Shown: piece by piece, positions 36,766 through 45,305 of the stretch
Layout: each line of letters begins with the position of its first letter
How positions within the stretch are numbered: position 1 is the stretch's first letter
Source of the DNA: Mycobacterium botniense
Lineage (GTDB): Bacteria; Actinomycetota; Actinomycetes; Mycobacteriales; Mycobacteriaceae
Reading direction: 5' to 3'
DNA: 64,000 nt
Assembly: GCF_010723305.1 (NCBI RefSeq)
Contig: NZ_BLKW01000004.1
Coordinates: 1,240,001 to 1,304,000, forward strand
Translations under genes and position numbers: made by a program
Notes under the pieces: model-generated
What the model was told of the DNA's origin: nothing
The model's database searches: none
The model's input: the letters and a program-made list of their open reading frames with translations, nothing else

Positions 36766-36791
36766 TTCCGATATATCTTTTGGTATCGGAA
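36766..36791. promoter_or_regulatory. Inverted repeat TTCCGATA-N10-TATCGGAA, probable PadR operator
   Basis: Perfect 8-base arms with a 10-base AT-rich spacer lie 29-54 bases upstream of the second padR ATG. The core CGATAT resembles the operator before padR copy 1 (ACGATAT/ATATCGT), so the two regulators may recognise related or even the same sites. Confidence 0.68.
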
Positions 36792-36819
36792 CTGCGCCAC
36801 TGGAACGGAGAGCTGAACG

Positions 36820-38082
36820 ATGACTGAGCCCCAAACATCCAGCGACCACCCGCACGGGCGATCCAAGAAAGACAAAGACAAGGCCGCACAGGTCACCGAT
36901 CCCCTCACCCGCGGGGAATCCGCGGACAGAAATATCGAAACTCCCGTCGAGCTCGAAGCTGGTGCCGACCATCGACCCTTGAGTCCCACGGCACGGCCGC
37001 ACGAGTACGGAGAGCCCAGCGAAGACCTCGACCTCTACCAAGACAAACACCCGATCGAGGCCGACTGGGAACCCGACTACGAGGAGGAGTCGGTGCTGGA
37101 GCCCGACGATGAGGAGGAGCCTGACTACGACGACGAAACCGACCTCGAACCGTACTACGGCGAGGAGCCCGGATTCGGCCCGGGTTTCGCCCCCGGCGAC
37201 GACCCTCAGCACCGTCCCGGATTAGGCCACCGCGAACCGAAACTCGCTCCTGGCCCCAAACATGGCCCGGGTCGCCCGGCAGGGCCGCCGCATGAGCACG
37301 GCCCAAAGAAAGGTCCCGGCAAGAAAGCCCCCGGCAAGAAGGTACCCGGGAAAAAGGCGCCCGGGCCGAAAAAGCACCGGGGCCACCTGCCCCCACCTCC
37401 GCATGAGCATGGCCCCGGCCACCCACCGCCGCCGGCTGAAGGACCCCCACCCCCGCCGCATGCAATCCGGGACGCTGAGCATCCCCATGGACATGGGCGT
37501 GAGCATCACCGCGAGGCGAACGGACCAGCGCCGGATTTTGGCCTTGGGCCCGGAGCTGGTTTCGGGCCCGGCCCCGGTTTTGGTTTCGGGATAGGTCTCG
37601 GCCGGGAGGGCCGCGGCCGCCGGCGTGGTGGCCCGGGTCGGCGCGGCCGCCGCGGTGATGTGCGCGCGGCGATTCTGGCCCTGCTCGCGGAGCACCCTAT
37701 GCACGGTTACGAGATGATCCAGGAGATCGCCGAACGGAGCCGGGACATGTGGCGGCCCAGTCCGGGATCGGTGTATCCGACATTGCAGTTGCTAGAAGAC
37801 GAGGGCCTGATCGTGGGCTCCGAAACTGAAGGCAACAAAAGGCGTTTCGAGTTGACCGACGAAGGTCGGGCCGCGGCTGAAAAGATCAAGACCCCGCCAT
37901 GGGAGGAGATCACGGAAGACGCCGACCAAGATCAGGTCAACCTGCGCGCAGCCTTGGGCCAGCTATACGGGGCGGTGGTGCAATCCGTGTACGCGGCCAC
38001 CGGTGAACAACAGCAACGCGTCGTGGCTATTCTCAAAAAAGCCCGCCGCGAGATCTACACCATGCTGGCTGAATCGGAGTAG
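36820..38082 (+). CDS. PadR-family regulator, copy 2, with long acidic and basic N-terminus
   Basis: A 420-residue PadR regulator, far longer than the usual ~110-190. Residues 1-130 are acidic with Glu/Asp runs. Residues 150-200 are basic with KKGPGKKAPGKKVPGKKAPG and PGPKKHRGH repeats. Residues 200-275 are His/Gly/Pro-rich. The winged helix starts at about 285 (GDVRAAILALLAEHPMHGYE) and is very close to copy 1. ATG start after a dyad operator. The acidic block could bind metal or mask the basic block. Autorepression and cross-regulation with copy 1 are likely. Confidence 0.88.
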   Translation: MTEPQTSSDHPHGRSKKDKDKAAQVTDPLTRGESADRNIETPVELEAGADHRPLSPTARPHEYGEPSEDLDLYQDKHPIEADWEPDYEEESVLEPDDEEEPDYDDETDLEPYYGEEPGFGPGFAPGDDPQHRPGLGHREPKLAPGPKHGPGRPAGPPHEHGPKKGPGKKAPGKKVPGKKAPGPKKHRGHLPPPPHEHGPGHPPPPAEGPPPPPHAIRDAEHPHGHGREHHREANGPAPDFGLGPGAGFGPGPGFGFGIGLGREGRGRRRGGPGRRGRRGDVRAAILALLAEHPMHGYEMIQEIAERSRDMWRPSPGSVYPTLQLLEDEGLIVGSETEGNKRRFELTDEGRAAAEKIKTPPWEEITEDADQDQVNLRAALGQLYGAVVQSVYAATGEQQQRVVAILKKARREIYTMLAESE

Positions 38083-38135
38083 ACATCAGCGGCCATTGTC
38101 ACGGTGATTGGCCGGGCGCTGGTGTTGTGCTGCTG

Positions 38136-38438
38136 TCAACAGGCCGGTACCGCGGGCCCTGCGAGCAGTTCACCCCATTCGTGACGGGCCGCTGACTGTG
38201 CACCGACGAAACTGTGGATGCTCTTTCGGTCGGCATCGGCACCGCTTGCGAGGTGAACAAGCGCCCACGCCATCGTGAACACCGGCATTTGGTGTCGTTT
38301 GGCGGCGCTGAGCAATTCGTGTAAAGCCGTCTCCGAAGAGCACCGGCGAAGGCCGATCAGTATGCCCTGCGCGGTGTCGAGGATCCGACCACCATGCAGG
38401 TCGAATGAGGTCTGGGCGGGAAACCAGTCCGCCGTCAT
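38136..38438 (-). CDS. ANTAR-domain protein
   Basis: A 100-residue protein whose residues 15-65 fit the ANTAR RNA-binding three-helix fold: RILDTAQGILIGLRRCSSET, ALHELLSAAKRHQMPVF, and MAWALVHLASG. ANTAR proteins bind paired hairpins in mRNA leaders to prevent termination. No sensor domain is attached, so it could act alone or be a short relic of a GAF-ANTAR protein. The tail is Ala-rich and ends in Cys. Confidence 0.72.
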   Translation of the reverse strand: MTADWFPAQTSFDLHGGRILDTAQGILIGLRRCSSETALHELLSAAKRHQMPVFTMAWALVHLASGADADRKSIHSFVGAQSAARHEWGELLAGPAVPAC

Positions 38439-38743
38439 GCCGTGCCTACCTCCTGCCTGATACTGGTCCCGCCGAGACGGCGGAAGAACCCTGTGGGCGC
38501 GGGACTCTCGCGGCGCTCATCAGTTATCGCGCCCTGTGCCATGATTTGGGTATTCCGCTGGCTGTGCCAGAGCGCCGTCGACATTGATATGGACCTGTGA
38601 TCGTCTCGGTACACAGCGGCGCCACGTCCCCGCGCGCATATGCGCCAATACCTGTGGTGGCAGGAGCATGAAAACGCCCAGCTGCCGGTAACGGCCACCT
38701 GCTGGTATTGACTTACACCGCAACGGATTTGCTTGTGGTGTGC

Positions 38744-39136
38744 CTAATCGTGTTTCGGGTTGGGAAGCCGTTCGATGAGATTGCGGAAGCTTGCCGCCGG
38801 ATAGGTGGATGCGCCCGCGTGCCGGACGCGGCCGGCCAAGGTGATGTCAGATGTCACGACGTTGATGTCCTGCGGTCGGTCATCAGCGCGGACCAGCCGG
38901 ACAATCTCGTCGTCGGCGGCGTTTGGGCCTGCGTTGGGGGCGTGTCCTACCTCGACAACGGATGAGTGAATCGGCGGTGACGTCCGCTGCTCGAATACCA
39001 CTGTCACGTGGTGTCCTTCCGCCGAAGCCCAGCGCTCCAACTGATCCACCAGCCTGACCATCGCACGTCGGCGGTCCTTCCACCAGCCGTCCGGGCGAGA
39101 ACCGATCACGTTCATGGCGTCAACGATCCATCGCAC
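38744..39136 (-). CDS. NYN-domain (PIN-like) putative RNase
   Basis: A 130-residue protein of the YacP/NYN nuclease fold. The first strand carries the metal-binding Asp in MRWIVDAMNVIGSRPDGWWK. AADDEIVRLVRADD and INVVTSDITLAGRVRHAGA supply the further acidic residues. The fold usually cleaves RNA with Mg2+. No antitoxin-like partner lies next to it, so a toxin role is not supported. ATG start. Confidence 0.78.
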   Translation of the reverse strand: MRWIVDAMNVIGSRPDGWWKDRRRAMVRLVDQLERWASAEGHHVTVVFEQRTSPPIHSSVVEVGHAPNAGPNAADDEIVRLVRADDRPQDINVVTSDITLAGRVRHAGASTYPAASFRNLIERLPNPKHD

Positions 39137-39248
39137 AATCTGACACTACGGGGCCGGCCTTCACTCGGGGACCCCGCACACTTGCACCCAGTCCGCCGGC
39201 GGCACCTCGTGGCCAGGCCGATAACGCAGCGAAACTAAGGTGCAAGCC

Positions 39249-40022
39249 ATGAGCCTCGTCACCTATGAGCTGACCCAGCACATCGCCACCATCACCCTCA
39301 ACCGTCCCGAGGCTCGCAACGCCATCAACGGAGCACTGCGCCGCGACCTGAACGCGGCCTGGGACCGGTTCCGTGATGAGGAAGACGCCTGGGTGGGGAT
39401 TCTGACGGCCAACGGTAGCGTCTTCTGCGCCGGCGCCGACCTTAACGATGGCGACGGCGCCGTCGGCACCTTCGGCGGCACCTTTTGGGAGAAGCCGACG
39501 ATCAACTCCTTCGAGAGCGGCATGGAACTTTTCAAGCCGACGATCGCTGCCGTGCACGGTCCCTGTATCGGCTACGGGCTGACCGGGGTGCTGTTCTGCG
39601 ATTTCGTGATCGCCGATACCGAGGCCAGCTTCTCCTTCCCCGAGGTGTTGCTCGGGATGCCCACCATCGTTGGAGCCATCCGGCTCCCCCATCGGGTCGG
39701 GTGGGCCAACGCGATGGAGCTGTTATTGACCGGGAAGCCGATGAGCGCGCAGCGGGCCAAAGAGATCGGTCTGGTGTGGAAGCTTGTCGAGCCCGACGCG
39801 CTGCAGGCGGAGGCTCGGGCGTGGGCGGAAACCCTGACCGAAGCCGCTCCTCTGGCCCAACGCGCAACCAAAGAGGTGGCCTGGCGCACCGCGGACATGG
39901 GCTGGATCGAGTCGGTGCGGTTCGGTGAAACGATGCGCAAGGTCGTCGGGTCAACCGGTGATGTGATCGAAGGTATTCGGGCGTGGCGCGAGAAACGCAA
40001 ACCCGAGTGGCGGGGTCGCTGA
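39249..40022 (+). CDS. Enoyl-CoA hydratase/isomerase family protein
   Basis: A 257-residue crotonase-fold enzyme, full length. The CoA loop NRPEARNAINGAL is followed by the oxyanion segment FCAGADLNDGDG. GPCIGYGLTGVLFCDFVIAD and the catalytic-region segment FSFPEVLLGMPT complete the core; the Glu of PEV is a normal catalytic position. It hydrates or isomerises enoyl-CoA thioesters in fatty-acid or sterol breakdown. Start ATG at 39249; a GTG nine bases earlier is possible. Confidence 0.88.
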   Translation: MSLVTYELTQHIATITLNRPEARNAINGALRRDLNAAWDRFRDEEDAWVGILTANGSVFCAGADLNDGDGAVGTFGGTFWEKPTINSFESGMELFKPTIAAVHGPCIGYGLTGVLFCDFVIADTEASFSFPEVLLGMPTIVGAIRLPHRVGWANAMELLLTGKPMSAQRAKEIGLVWKLVEPDALQAEARAWAETLTEAAPLAQRATKEVAWRTADMGWIESVRFGETMRKVVGSTGDVIEGIRAWREKRKPEWRGR

Positions 40023-40185
40023 CCCCGGCTCGGTCGGCCACTATTGTCAACTCGGGTGAAAACGCTGAAAGTTATTTTCTGTCTGTATTTTTCAGCTGCA
40101 ACCAGCAATCAGTTTTGGCCGCGCGGCAACTCGCCCGCCGAGACGGTGGTCACTGGTTAACCAAACGGCTGCTGCCCACCCAGTG

Positions 40186-40878
40186 CTAGACCGGCCATGT
40201 CTCGCGGCGCCAGGCGGCATCCCAAAACATCCACTCGTAGCGGGCAGCCGTGGTGAAATGCGATCGGGCGCGGATTTCCTCAGTCGTACAAAGGGTTTCG
40301 CCGATGTTGTTAGCCAGGTCCAGCACCTCGGCGACCATGGTCTGATAGTCGTCAGCGGAATAGGTGTCGATCCAACGCTGGTAACGCGGATCGGGTGAGC
40401 CGCACCGGCCCAGCTCGGCGCCCACCTTGGCGTAAATCCAGTAGCACGGCAGGACTGCCGCCACTCCGTCGGCAAAGCTGCCGCCGTACGCGGTGGCTAA
40501 CAGGTAGCTGGTGTAGGCACGGGTCGTCGGCCCGGCCGGCGCGGCACCGGCGTAGTCGATGTCGAGTTCGGGCAGCAGGGACTCGTGCAGAGTGAGCTCG
40601 ACGTCGACGGTGGCGGCGGCGTGCCGCACGAGCAAGCCCATATCAGCGTGGCCGGGTGCCTTGCCGGCCACGACGCTGAGCGCACGCGCGAAATCGGGCA
40701 GATAATACGTGTCCTGGACAAGGTAGTGGGCAAACGCATCTGGATGAAGGCTGCCGTCGGCCAGCCCGGCCACAAACGGGTGATGCAGGATTGCCGTGTA
40801 GGTGGGCACGACATCGGCCCATAACCGCCGGGTCCAACTTTTTCGCGTCACACCCGCGATGATTCCAGCGCCCAGCAC
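40186..40878 (-). CDS. tenA: TenA/thiaminase II family protein
   Basis: A 230-residue all-helical TenA protein. Family motifs are HPFVAGLADGSLHPDAFAHYL, QDTYYLPDFARAL, AVLPCYWIYAKVG with the catalytic Cys, and ARYEWMFWDAAW with the catalytic Glu. These enzymes hydrolyse aminopyrimidines from degraded thiamine for salvage. No thi genes or TPP riboswitch were recognised next to it. The alternative start, about ten residues in (GVTRKSW), cannot be excluded. Confidence 0.88.
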   Translation of the reverse strand: MLGAGIIAGVTRKSWTRRLWADVVPTYTAILHHPFVAGLADGSLHPDAFAHYLVQDTYYLPDFARALSVVAGKAPGHADMGLLVRHAAATVDVELTLHESLLPELDIDYAGAAPAGPTTRAYTSYLLATAYGGSFADGVAAVLPCYWIYAKVGAELGRCGSPDPRYQRWIDTYSADDYQTMVAEVLDLANNIGETLCTTEEIRARSHFTTAARYEWMFWDAAWRRETWPV

Positions 40879-41044
40879 CCTGGTGTCGCGGTGCTCGGGA
40901 TAGCGGCTCGACGGATGTCCACAACGATGGTTGAGTCGCCGTGCCCGTGCCGCGAATCGATCGCCCCGTATCCGCCGGTGCGCCCGGTGAGCGGAGATAT
41001 GGTTGCTGTAACGCGGACCGTCGATTTACCAGAGGTAACTGTTG

Positions 41045-41557
41045 ATGCGTTACAACCCTCCCCCGAACTGGCCCAAGCCGCCCGAGGGTTGGGTGCCGCC
41101 GCCGCAATGGTCACCGGATCCGTCCTGGCCGCCCCCTCCCCCGGGGTGGAAACTGTGGGTTGACGATGATGCCCCGGCCGTGCGTCCGGCCCAGTCTGTG
41201 CTGAATCGGTTCGAGCGCAGCAGCGACGATGTGGAGTATTTCGGCGACGACCGCGCATGGTCTGATGCCGCTGCACAGGCTGCGCCCGCTCATGCCCAGC
41301 CCACCGCCGGGCCACCGGCGTTAGCAGCGCAACCCACGGAGGTCGCCCCGGAGGAGCTTTCCGTACACCATCTCGGTCGTCCCGTCATGATCAGGTGGGA
41401 GGACGAGCACAGGTACCACATCGGCACCGTCGCCGCTGTCTCCGCGGACTCCTCGGCGATTAACGTCAAACTGGCCGGTTCTGACACCGTGGTTTCTTTC
41501 GCGCGAGAGGGTGCGCGCCGCGATCCGGCTAATCCCCGCCTGTACGTGTGGATGTGA
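41045..41557 (+). CDS. Pro/Trp-rich protein with small C-terminal beta domain
   Basis: A 170-residue protein I do not recognise. Residues 1-40 carry WP/PP repeats: NWPKPPEGWVPPPQWSPDPS and WPPPPPGWKLW. A disordered Ala/Pro linker follows, then residues 105-170 form a small domain (VHHLGRPVMIRWEDEHRYHI and GTVAAVSADSSAINVKLAGS) with an SH3-like strand pattern. The Pro/Trp head is known from proteins anchored to partners in actinobacteria. ATG at 41045, one codon after a TTG. Confidence 0.6.
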   Translation: MRYNPPPNWPKPPEGWVPPPQWSPDPSWPPPPPGWKLWVDDDAPAVRPAQSVLNRFERSSDDVEYFGDDRAWSDAAAQAAPAHAQPTAGPPALAAQPTEVAPEELSVHHLGRPVMIRWEDEHRYHIGTVAAVSADSSAINVKLAGSDTVVSFAREGARRDPANPRLYVWM

Positions 41558-41666
41558 ACCCGCTGCGGCTGTGCGATTGGCGCGGTGACCCATTCGGGTT
41601 CGCCGCAGCCGTCCGATCCTGCGCTGACGAGCAGCGCCGGACAGATTATGGTGGCATCCTCGCGGC

Positions 41667-42332
41667 ATGGGTGCACTAGTCCGGCTGGCGGAGCTTTTGC
41701 TGGTGATCCTGCCGCTGGCCGGTGCGATCATTGCCGCCGTCAAAGCGTTCACGGCTAATCCGCGGCGTAATGTCGAGTCCGCCGACGCCCGCGCCCCGGA
41801 TGAACGATCCCGCAGAGGCGTCGGCGGCAACCCCGCGGCGCGGTGGGCCTTGATCCGGCGCGTCATCGAAGAGCACAGCAGGACGGATGCGCGCTGGCTG
41901 GACTATGAACTCGACCCCGCCGCACTGCTGGATTTCCCGCTGATGACCGATCTGCGCGACCCGCTCACCATGGACTTTCACAAGGCCAAGTTGCGGGCGG
42001 ATCTTTTGCGGCCCGTCAAAGCCGAAGATCTGCTCGATGATCGCGAAGCCGCGGACCGGTACCTCACCGCCGTCGAGGAGTACGTGACCGCATTCAACGC
42101 CGTTGAGGCGGAGGCCATCCGCCGGCGCCGCAACGACTTTCCGCACGACGCGCAGCAGCGGATCTCTCGCGCCCAGACTCTTTTGCGCGTGGCGGCGGAC
42201 CCCGCGGCGACACCGCATGAGCGCCAGCGCGCGTACCACCGTGCACGCCATGAACTCGACGGTCTGATCGTGTTGCCGACGGTGACACAAGAGCGAATCG
42301 AGCGGGGGATCTCCGGTGAGATCGACCGGTAG
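41667..42332 (+). CDS. Membrane-anchored hypothetical protein
   Basis: A 221-residue protein with one N-terminal membrane helix (LVRLAELLLVILPLAGAIIA) and a charged, mainly helical cytoplasmic domain rich in Arg and Glu. Segments such as WLDYELDPAALLDFPLMTDL and DPLTMDFHKAKLRADLLRP look conserved, but I cannot name the family. ATG start at 41667. It ends 84 bases before the GH16 gene and could be co-transcribed with it. Confidence 0.65.
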   Translation: MGALVRLAELLLVILPLAGAIIAAVKAFTANPRRNVESADARAPDERSRRGVGGNPAARWALIRRVIEEHSRTDARWLDYELDPAALLDFPLMTDLRDPLTMDFHKAKLRADLLRPVKAEDLLDDREAADRYLTAVEEYVTAFNAVEAEAIRRRRNDFPHDAQQRISRAQTLLRVAADPAATPHERQRAYHRARHELDGLIVLPTVTQERIERGISGEIDR

Positions 42333-42416
42333 CACGTCGATACCGGGGATACCGGGCCAGCGGGGCTGACCTGCGCTGCTGGCGTCCACCATGGTCTGTT
42401 GGGCTATCGTTCAGCT

Positions 42417-43271
42417 GTGCCTGAGATGACTCGTCGCAGTGTGATGGTGATGGCAGGCATCGGTGTGCTGGGCGCCGCGATGCCAGCCCAGCCGGCCGGG
42501 GCCTCGGTATCCGGACGCCACACGCCGGCCCGACGCGGTCCAGGGCCCGAGGCGCCGCCCGGTAACACAGCCGCCGGGAGCTACCTTTTCCACGACGAAT
42601 TCGACGGACCGGCGGGTGCGGCCCCCGATCCGTCGAAATGGACGGTAGCGCGAGCCCGGGAGCCGATGAAGGATCCGACATTTTGGGAAAGACCCGAGAA
42701 CGTCGGGCAATATCGCGACGACCGCCGAAACGTATTCCTTGACGGCAAGTCCAACCTTGTTCTGCGGGCCGCGAAAGACGGTAACACCTACTACAGCGGC
42801 AAGGTTCAAAGCCCGTGGCGGGGTGGCATCGGTCATACCTGGGAAGCCAGGATCAAACTCGATTGCCTGACGGCCGGTTGCTGGCCTGCGTGGTGGCTGG
42901 GTAACGACGAGCGCGGCGAGATCGACGTGTTCGAGTGGTACGGCAACGGCAATTGGCCGTCGGCAACCACTGTTCACGCCAAAGCAAACGGTTCGGAATG
43001 GGCGACCCACCAGATCGCAATGGATAGCGGGTGGCACACCTGGCGATGCCAATGGGATGCGGCCGGCATCCGCTTCTGGCAAGACTACGTCGACGGCGCG
43101 CCACCCTATTTCGATGTTCCGGCGAATTCGTTGCCGGACTGGCCGTTCAACAATCCCAGCTATCAGCTCTACCCGGTGTTGAACCTGGCGGTGGCCGGCT
43201 CGGGTGGGGGCGATCCCCGGCCGGGCACCTACCCGGCGGAGATGCTCATCGACTATGTGCGCGTCTGGTAA
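42417..43271 (+). CDS. Secreted GH16 beta-glucanase-like protein (Rv0315-like)
   Basis: A 284-residue exported hydrolase. The twin-arginine-type signal is PEMTRRSVMVMAGIGVLGAA, and a Pro/Ala linker leads to the GH16 jelly roll from about residue 52 (FHDEFDGPAG). The catalytic motif ExDxxE is present in GEIDVFEWYG. TWEARIKLDCLTAGCWPAWW and the final LIDYVRVW are typical. Expected substrate: beta-1,3-glucan. I start at the GTG at 42417, because the mycobacterial homologue as I recall it begins MPEM before the Arg pair. Confidence 0.87.
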   Translation: MPEMTRRSVMVMAGIGVLGAAMPAQPAGASVSGRHTPARRGPGPEAPPGNTAAGSYLFHDEFDGPAGAAPDPSKWTVARAREPMKDPTFWERPENVGQYRDDRRNVFLDGKSNLVLRAAKDGNTYYSGKVQSPWRGGIGHTWEARIKLDCLTAGCWPAWWLGNDERGEIDVFEWYGNGNWPSATTVHAKANGSEWATHQIAMDSGWHTWRCQWDAAGIRFWQDYVDGAPPYFDVPANSLPDWPFNNPSYQLYPVLNLAVAGSGGGDPRPGTYPAEMLIDYVRVW

Positions 43272-43509
43272 GGGCCGCTGATGACATGGGCTTCGGCAAG
43301 TCGGTAGACCGGCGCCGGGTGGGCGCACCGTGGTCCGCGAAGATTCGGCGGTGGTCACCTGTTGTGCTCACCGTGGGTGCGGCGGGATCGTTCGTGGTGT
43401 TCGTCGTGGTTGTCCCCGCAAAGACCGGTGTGCTTTGAGCCTGTAAATCAGCATCGGAGGGTTTCCACGGGAACCGTGGATTGATGCCGTGAGCCCGTGC
43501 GTCAGACAT
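43246..43509 (-). CDS. Possible small protein, doubtful
   Basis: An 87-residue frame with a GGAGAG ribosome site six bases before its ATG and a plausible start MSDARAHGINPRFPWKPSDA. It has no signal peptide or membrane helix; the middle is Thr/Asn-rich. It overlaps the end of the GH16 gene in antisense by 26 bases and runs opposite a 50-residue plus-strand frame (43286-43438). It may be a decayed gene. I keep it only because the start signals are good. Confidence 0.3.
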   Translation of the reverse strand: MSDARAHGINPRFPWKPSDADLQAQSTPVFAGTTTTNTTNDPAAPTVSTTGDHRRIFADHGAPTRRRSTDLPKPMSSAALTRRAHSR

Positions 43510-43727
43510 CCGACTCTCCTGGCCTCCTCACGACGGACACGTTCACCCGGGTGCTCACCGGAAAAGGGAGCGCAGTGGGCGTCATTCACCCGCGCTGCGC
43601 GGGGCTTGGACATCCCCGCTATCGGGGAGTACACCGCCGGACAGCCATCCGCCGCGGTCCGACACCCTGGGCGAAGCGTCTGAACCGACCCCCCGCGAAC
43701 TCATCTCAGGTCAATCTTCTCGCCAGG
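43510..43727. other. Intergenic region with two adjacent perfect hairpins
   Basis: CCCGCG-CTG-CGCGGG (43589-43603) and CCCCG-CTAT-CGGGG (43614-43627) stand 10 bases apart, with further short dyads around CCCGGGTGCTCACCGG. No gene is seen on either strand. On the minus strand the pair would lie upstream of the doubtful frame at 43246-43509, like a structured leader; on the plus strand it could be a terminator. No known riboswitch consensus was matched. Confidence 0.4.
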
Positions 43728-44096
43728 TCAAAACGGCGAGCCGTGCAAGGTCAGGCTGATGAACAGGCAGGCCATGCACAACAGCAGGTTCAACGCGACG
43801 AGCACCAGGCCTGCCAGTAAAAGCCCTCGGATAGCCCGGCGCCGCATCTGCTGCAACTTCGCCAGGCGCTGCTGGCGCGTTATCTCGGTCGCGACAAGCG
43901 CAAAATGAACATCGACCAGTTCGTCGGAGGCGACCGGCGCGCCCGCCGCGATCGCCTGAAGGCGCGCCGCCGGTATCCCAATACCGACATCAGCAAAGCG
44001 CCGGCTCATCCGTCGCGCCCGTCTGCGGGTCAGCACCTGATTCATGTGCAGACGCGGTCCCCACGCGTCGCCCCACAGGTTTGCCGGCGTCGTCAT
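43728..44096 (-). CDS. Tail-anchored hypothetical membrane protein
   Basis: A 122-residue protein with a basic first half (MNQVLTRRRARRMSRRFADVG), a helical middle and one C-terminal membrane helix (RGLLLAGLVLVALNLLLCMA) ending in a short outside tail. I do not recognise the family. ATG start; it is convergent with nothing and lies 90 bases from the MDR gene on the same strand. Confidence 0.6.
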   Translation of the reverse strand: MTTPANLWGDAWGPRLHMNQVLTRRRARRMSRRFADVGIGIPAARLQAIAAGAPVASDELVDVHFALVATEITRQQRLAKLQQMRRRAIRGLLLAGLVLVALNLLLCMACLFISLTLHGSPF

Positions 44097-44186
44097 AGGC
44101 GATCACTTTAGTTCGATGACGTCACCAGCGGGACCATGGTGCGCGGTCTTTCGCCCTCAAAGCCAGCCCGCCGCCACGGGTGCACA

Positions 44187-45206
44187 TCAGGATGTGGTGG
44201 GCTCGCCGAGCTTGACCAGCATCTTGCCGATGTTGGCCCCGGTGAACAAGCCGTTGAGGGCATCGACACACGACTCGATGCCCTCCAGGATGGTCTCGCG
44301 ATGCACAAGCAGGCCTTTCTGCTCCCATTCGCGCAGCGCTGCGAAGGCCTCATCGAAGCGGCCCCACTGGTCCAGCGCGTTGAAGCCCTGCATGAGGGCG
44401 GTCTTGGCTAACAGATTGACATAGTTGGCTGGACCGGGATGCTCACCGGTGAGGTAGCTGGAAATGACGCCGCACAGCACGACTCGCGCCCTGGGCGCCA
44501 GCCGGCCCAGCACCGCATCGAGAACTGCCCCGCCGACGTTGTCGAAGTAGACATCGACCCCGCGGGGACAGTGTTGCTTGAGCGCCGCCGCCAGGTCACC
44601 CTGCTTGTAGTCGATGCACGCGTCGAACCCGAAGTCGTCGACCACAACGCGACACTTCTGCGGCCCGCCGGCGATGCCCACCACCCGGGCTCCGGCGATC
44701 TTGGCGATCTGACCGGCCACCGACCCGGTGGCGCCCGCCGCGGCCGACACCACCACCGTCTCCCCCGGTTGCGGCCGGCCGATGTCGGTCATCCCGAAGT
44801 AGGCGGTGGCGCCGGTCGGCCCGTACACCGACATCACCGCGAGCTGATCGGGTGCCCCGGGAATCGGTGTGGTGAACACATCATCGCGGACGATCACGTA
44901 CTCCTGGAAGCCCGAGAGTGTGGTGACCACATCACCGACGGTGTAGGCAGGACAACGGGAGGCCACCACCTCGCCGATCCCGGCCGCTCGGATAACCTCG
45001 CCTAGCTGCACCGGCGGCAGGTAGCTGGGCTGGTCATTGAGCCACGTACGGACCGCGGCATCGATGCCGACATAGGTGACACGTACCAGCGCCTCGCCCT
45101 CGGCGGGTTGCGGTGCGGGTGCGCTGACCAGTTCGGTGTCAGCAGGTTGAACCAGTCCTTTGGGGCGGCGGCGCAGCACAATCTGGCGGTTTGTCAAGTC
45201 GGGCAC
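44187..45206 (-). CDS. NADP-dependent MDR-family oxidoreductase (CurA-like)
   Basis: A 339-residue zinc-independent medium-chain reductase of the PTGR/CurA type. It has the N-terminal family segment NRQIVLRRRPKGLVQPADTE, the nucleotide-binding motif VVSAAAGATGSVAGQIAKIAGA, and YKQGDLAAALKQHCPRGVDV followed by YFDNVGG. These enzymes reduce the double bond of alpha,beta-unsaturated aldehydes and ketones. ATG start; monocistronic by spacing, with the next gene about 100 bases to its right on the same strand. Confidence 0.88.
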   Translation of the reverse strand: MPDLTNRQIVLRRRPKGLVQPADTELVSAPAPQPAEGEALVRVTYVGIDAAVRTWLNDQPSYLPPVQLGEVIRAAGIGEVVASRCPAYTVGDVVTTLSGFQEYVIVRDDVFTTPIPGAPDQLAVMSVYGPTGATAYFGMTDIGRPQPGETVVVSAAAGATGSVAGQIAKIAGARVVGIAGGPQKCRVVVDDFGFDACIDYKQGDLAAALKQHCPRGVDVYFDNVGGAVLDAVLGRLAPRARVVLCGVISSYLTGEHPGPANYVNLLAKTALMQGFNALDQWGRFDEAFAALREWEQKGLLVHRETILEGIESCVDALNGLFTGANIGKMLVKLGEPTTS

Positions 45207-45305
45207 GATGCGAAACTGCCACAGTCTGTTTCATTTCACCAGTGCTGACCGCACGGGCGTGCAGTCCGGACGCCGCGGCCACGCCGACGGCCGTTGTCGT
45301 GATGT

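Noticed and set aside
38744..39136. Toxin-antitoxin module for the NYN/PIN-like protein
   Set aside because: No small antitoxin-like gene overlaps or neighbours it, so only a nuclease fold can be claimed.
40092..41044. TPP riboswitch upstream of tenA
   Set aside because: I could not find the CTGAGA and ACCTGA core elements before the tenA start.
43286..43438. A 50-residue plus-strand frame with one membrane helix after the GH16 gene
   Set aside because: No good ribosome site, and it overlaps another frame on the opposite strand. The membrane-like run is too little to support a gene.
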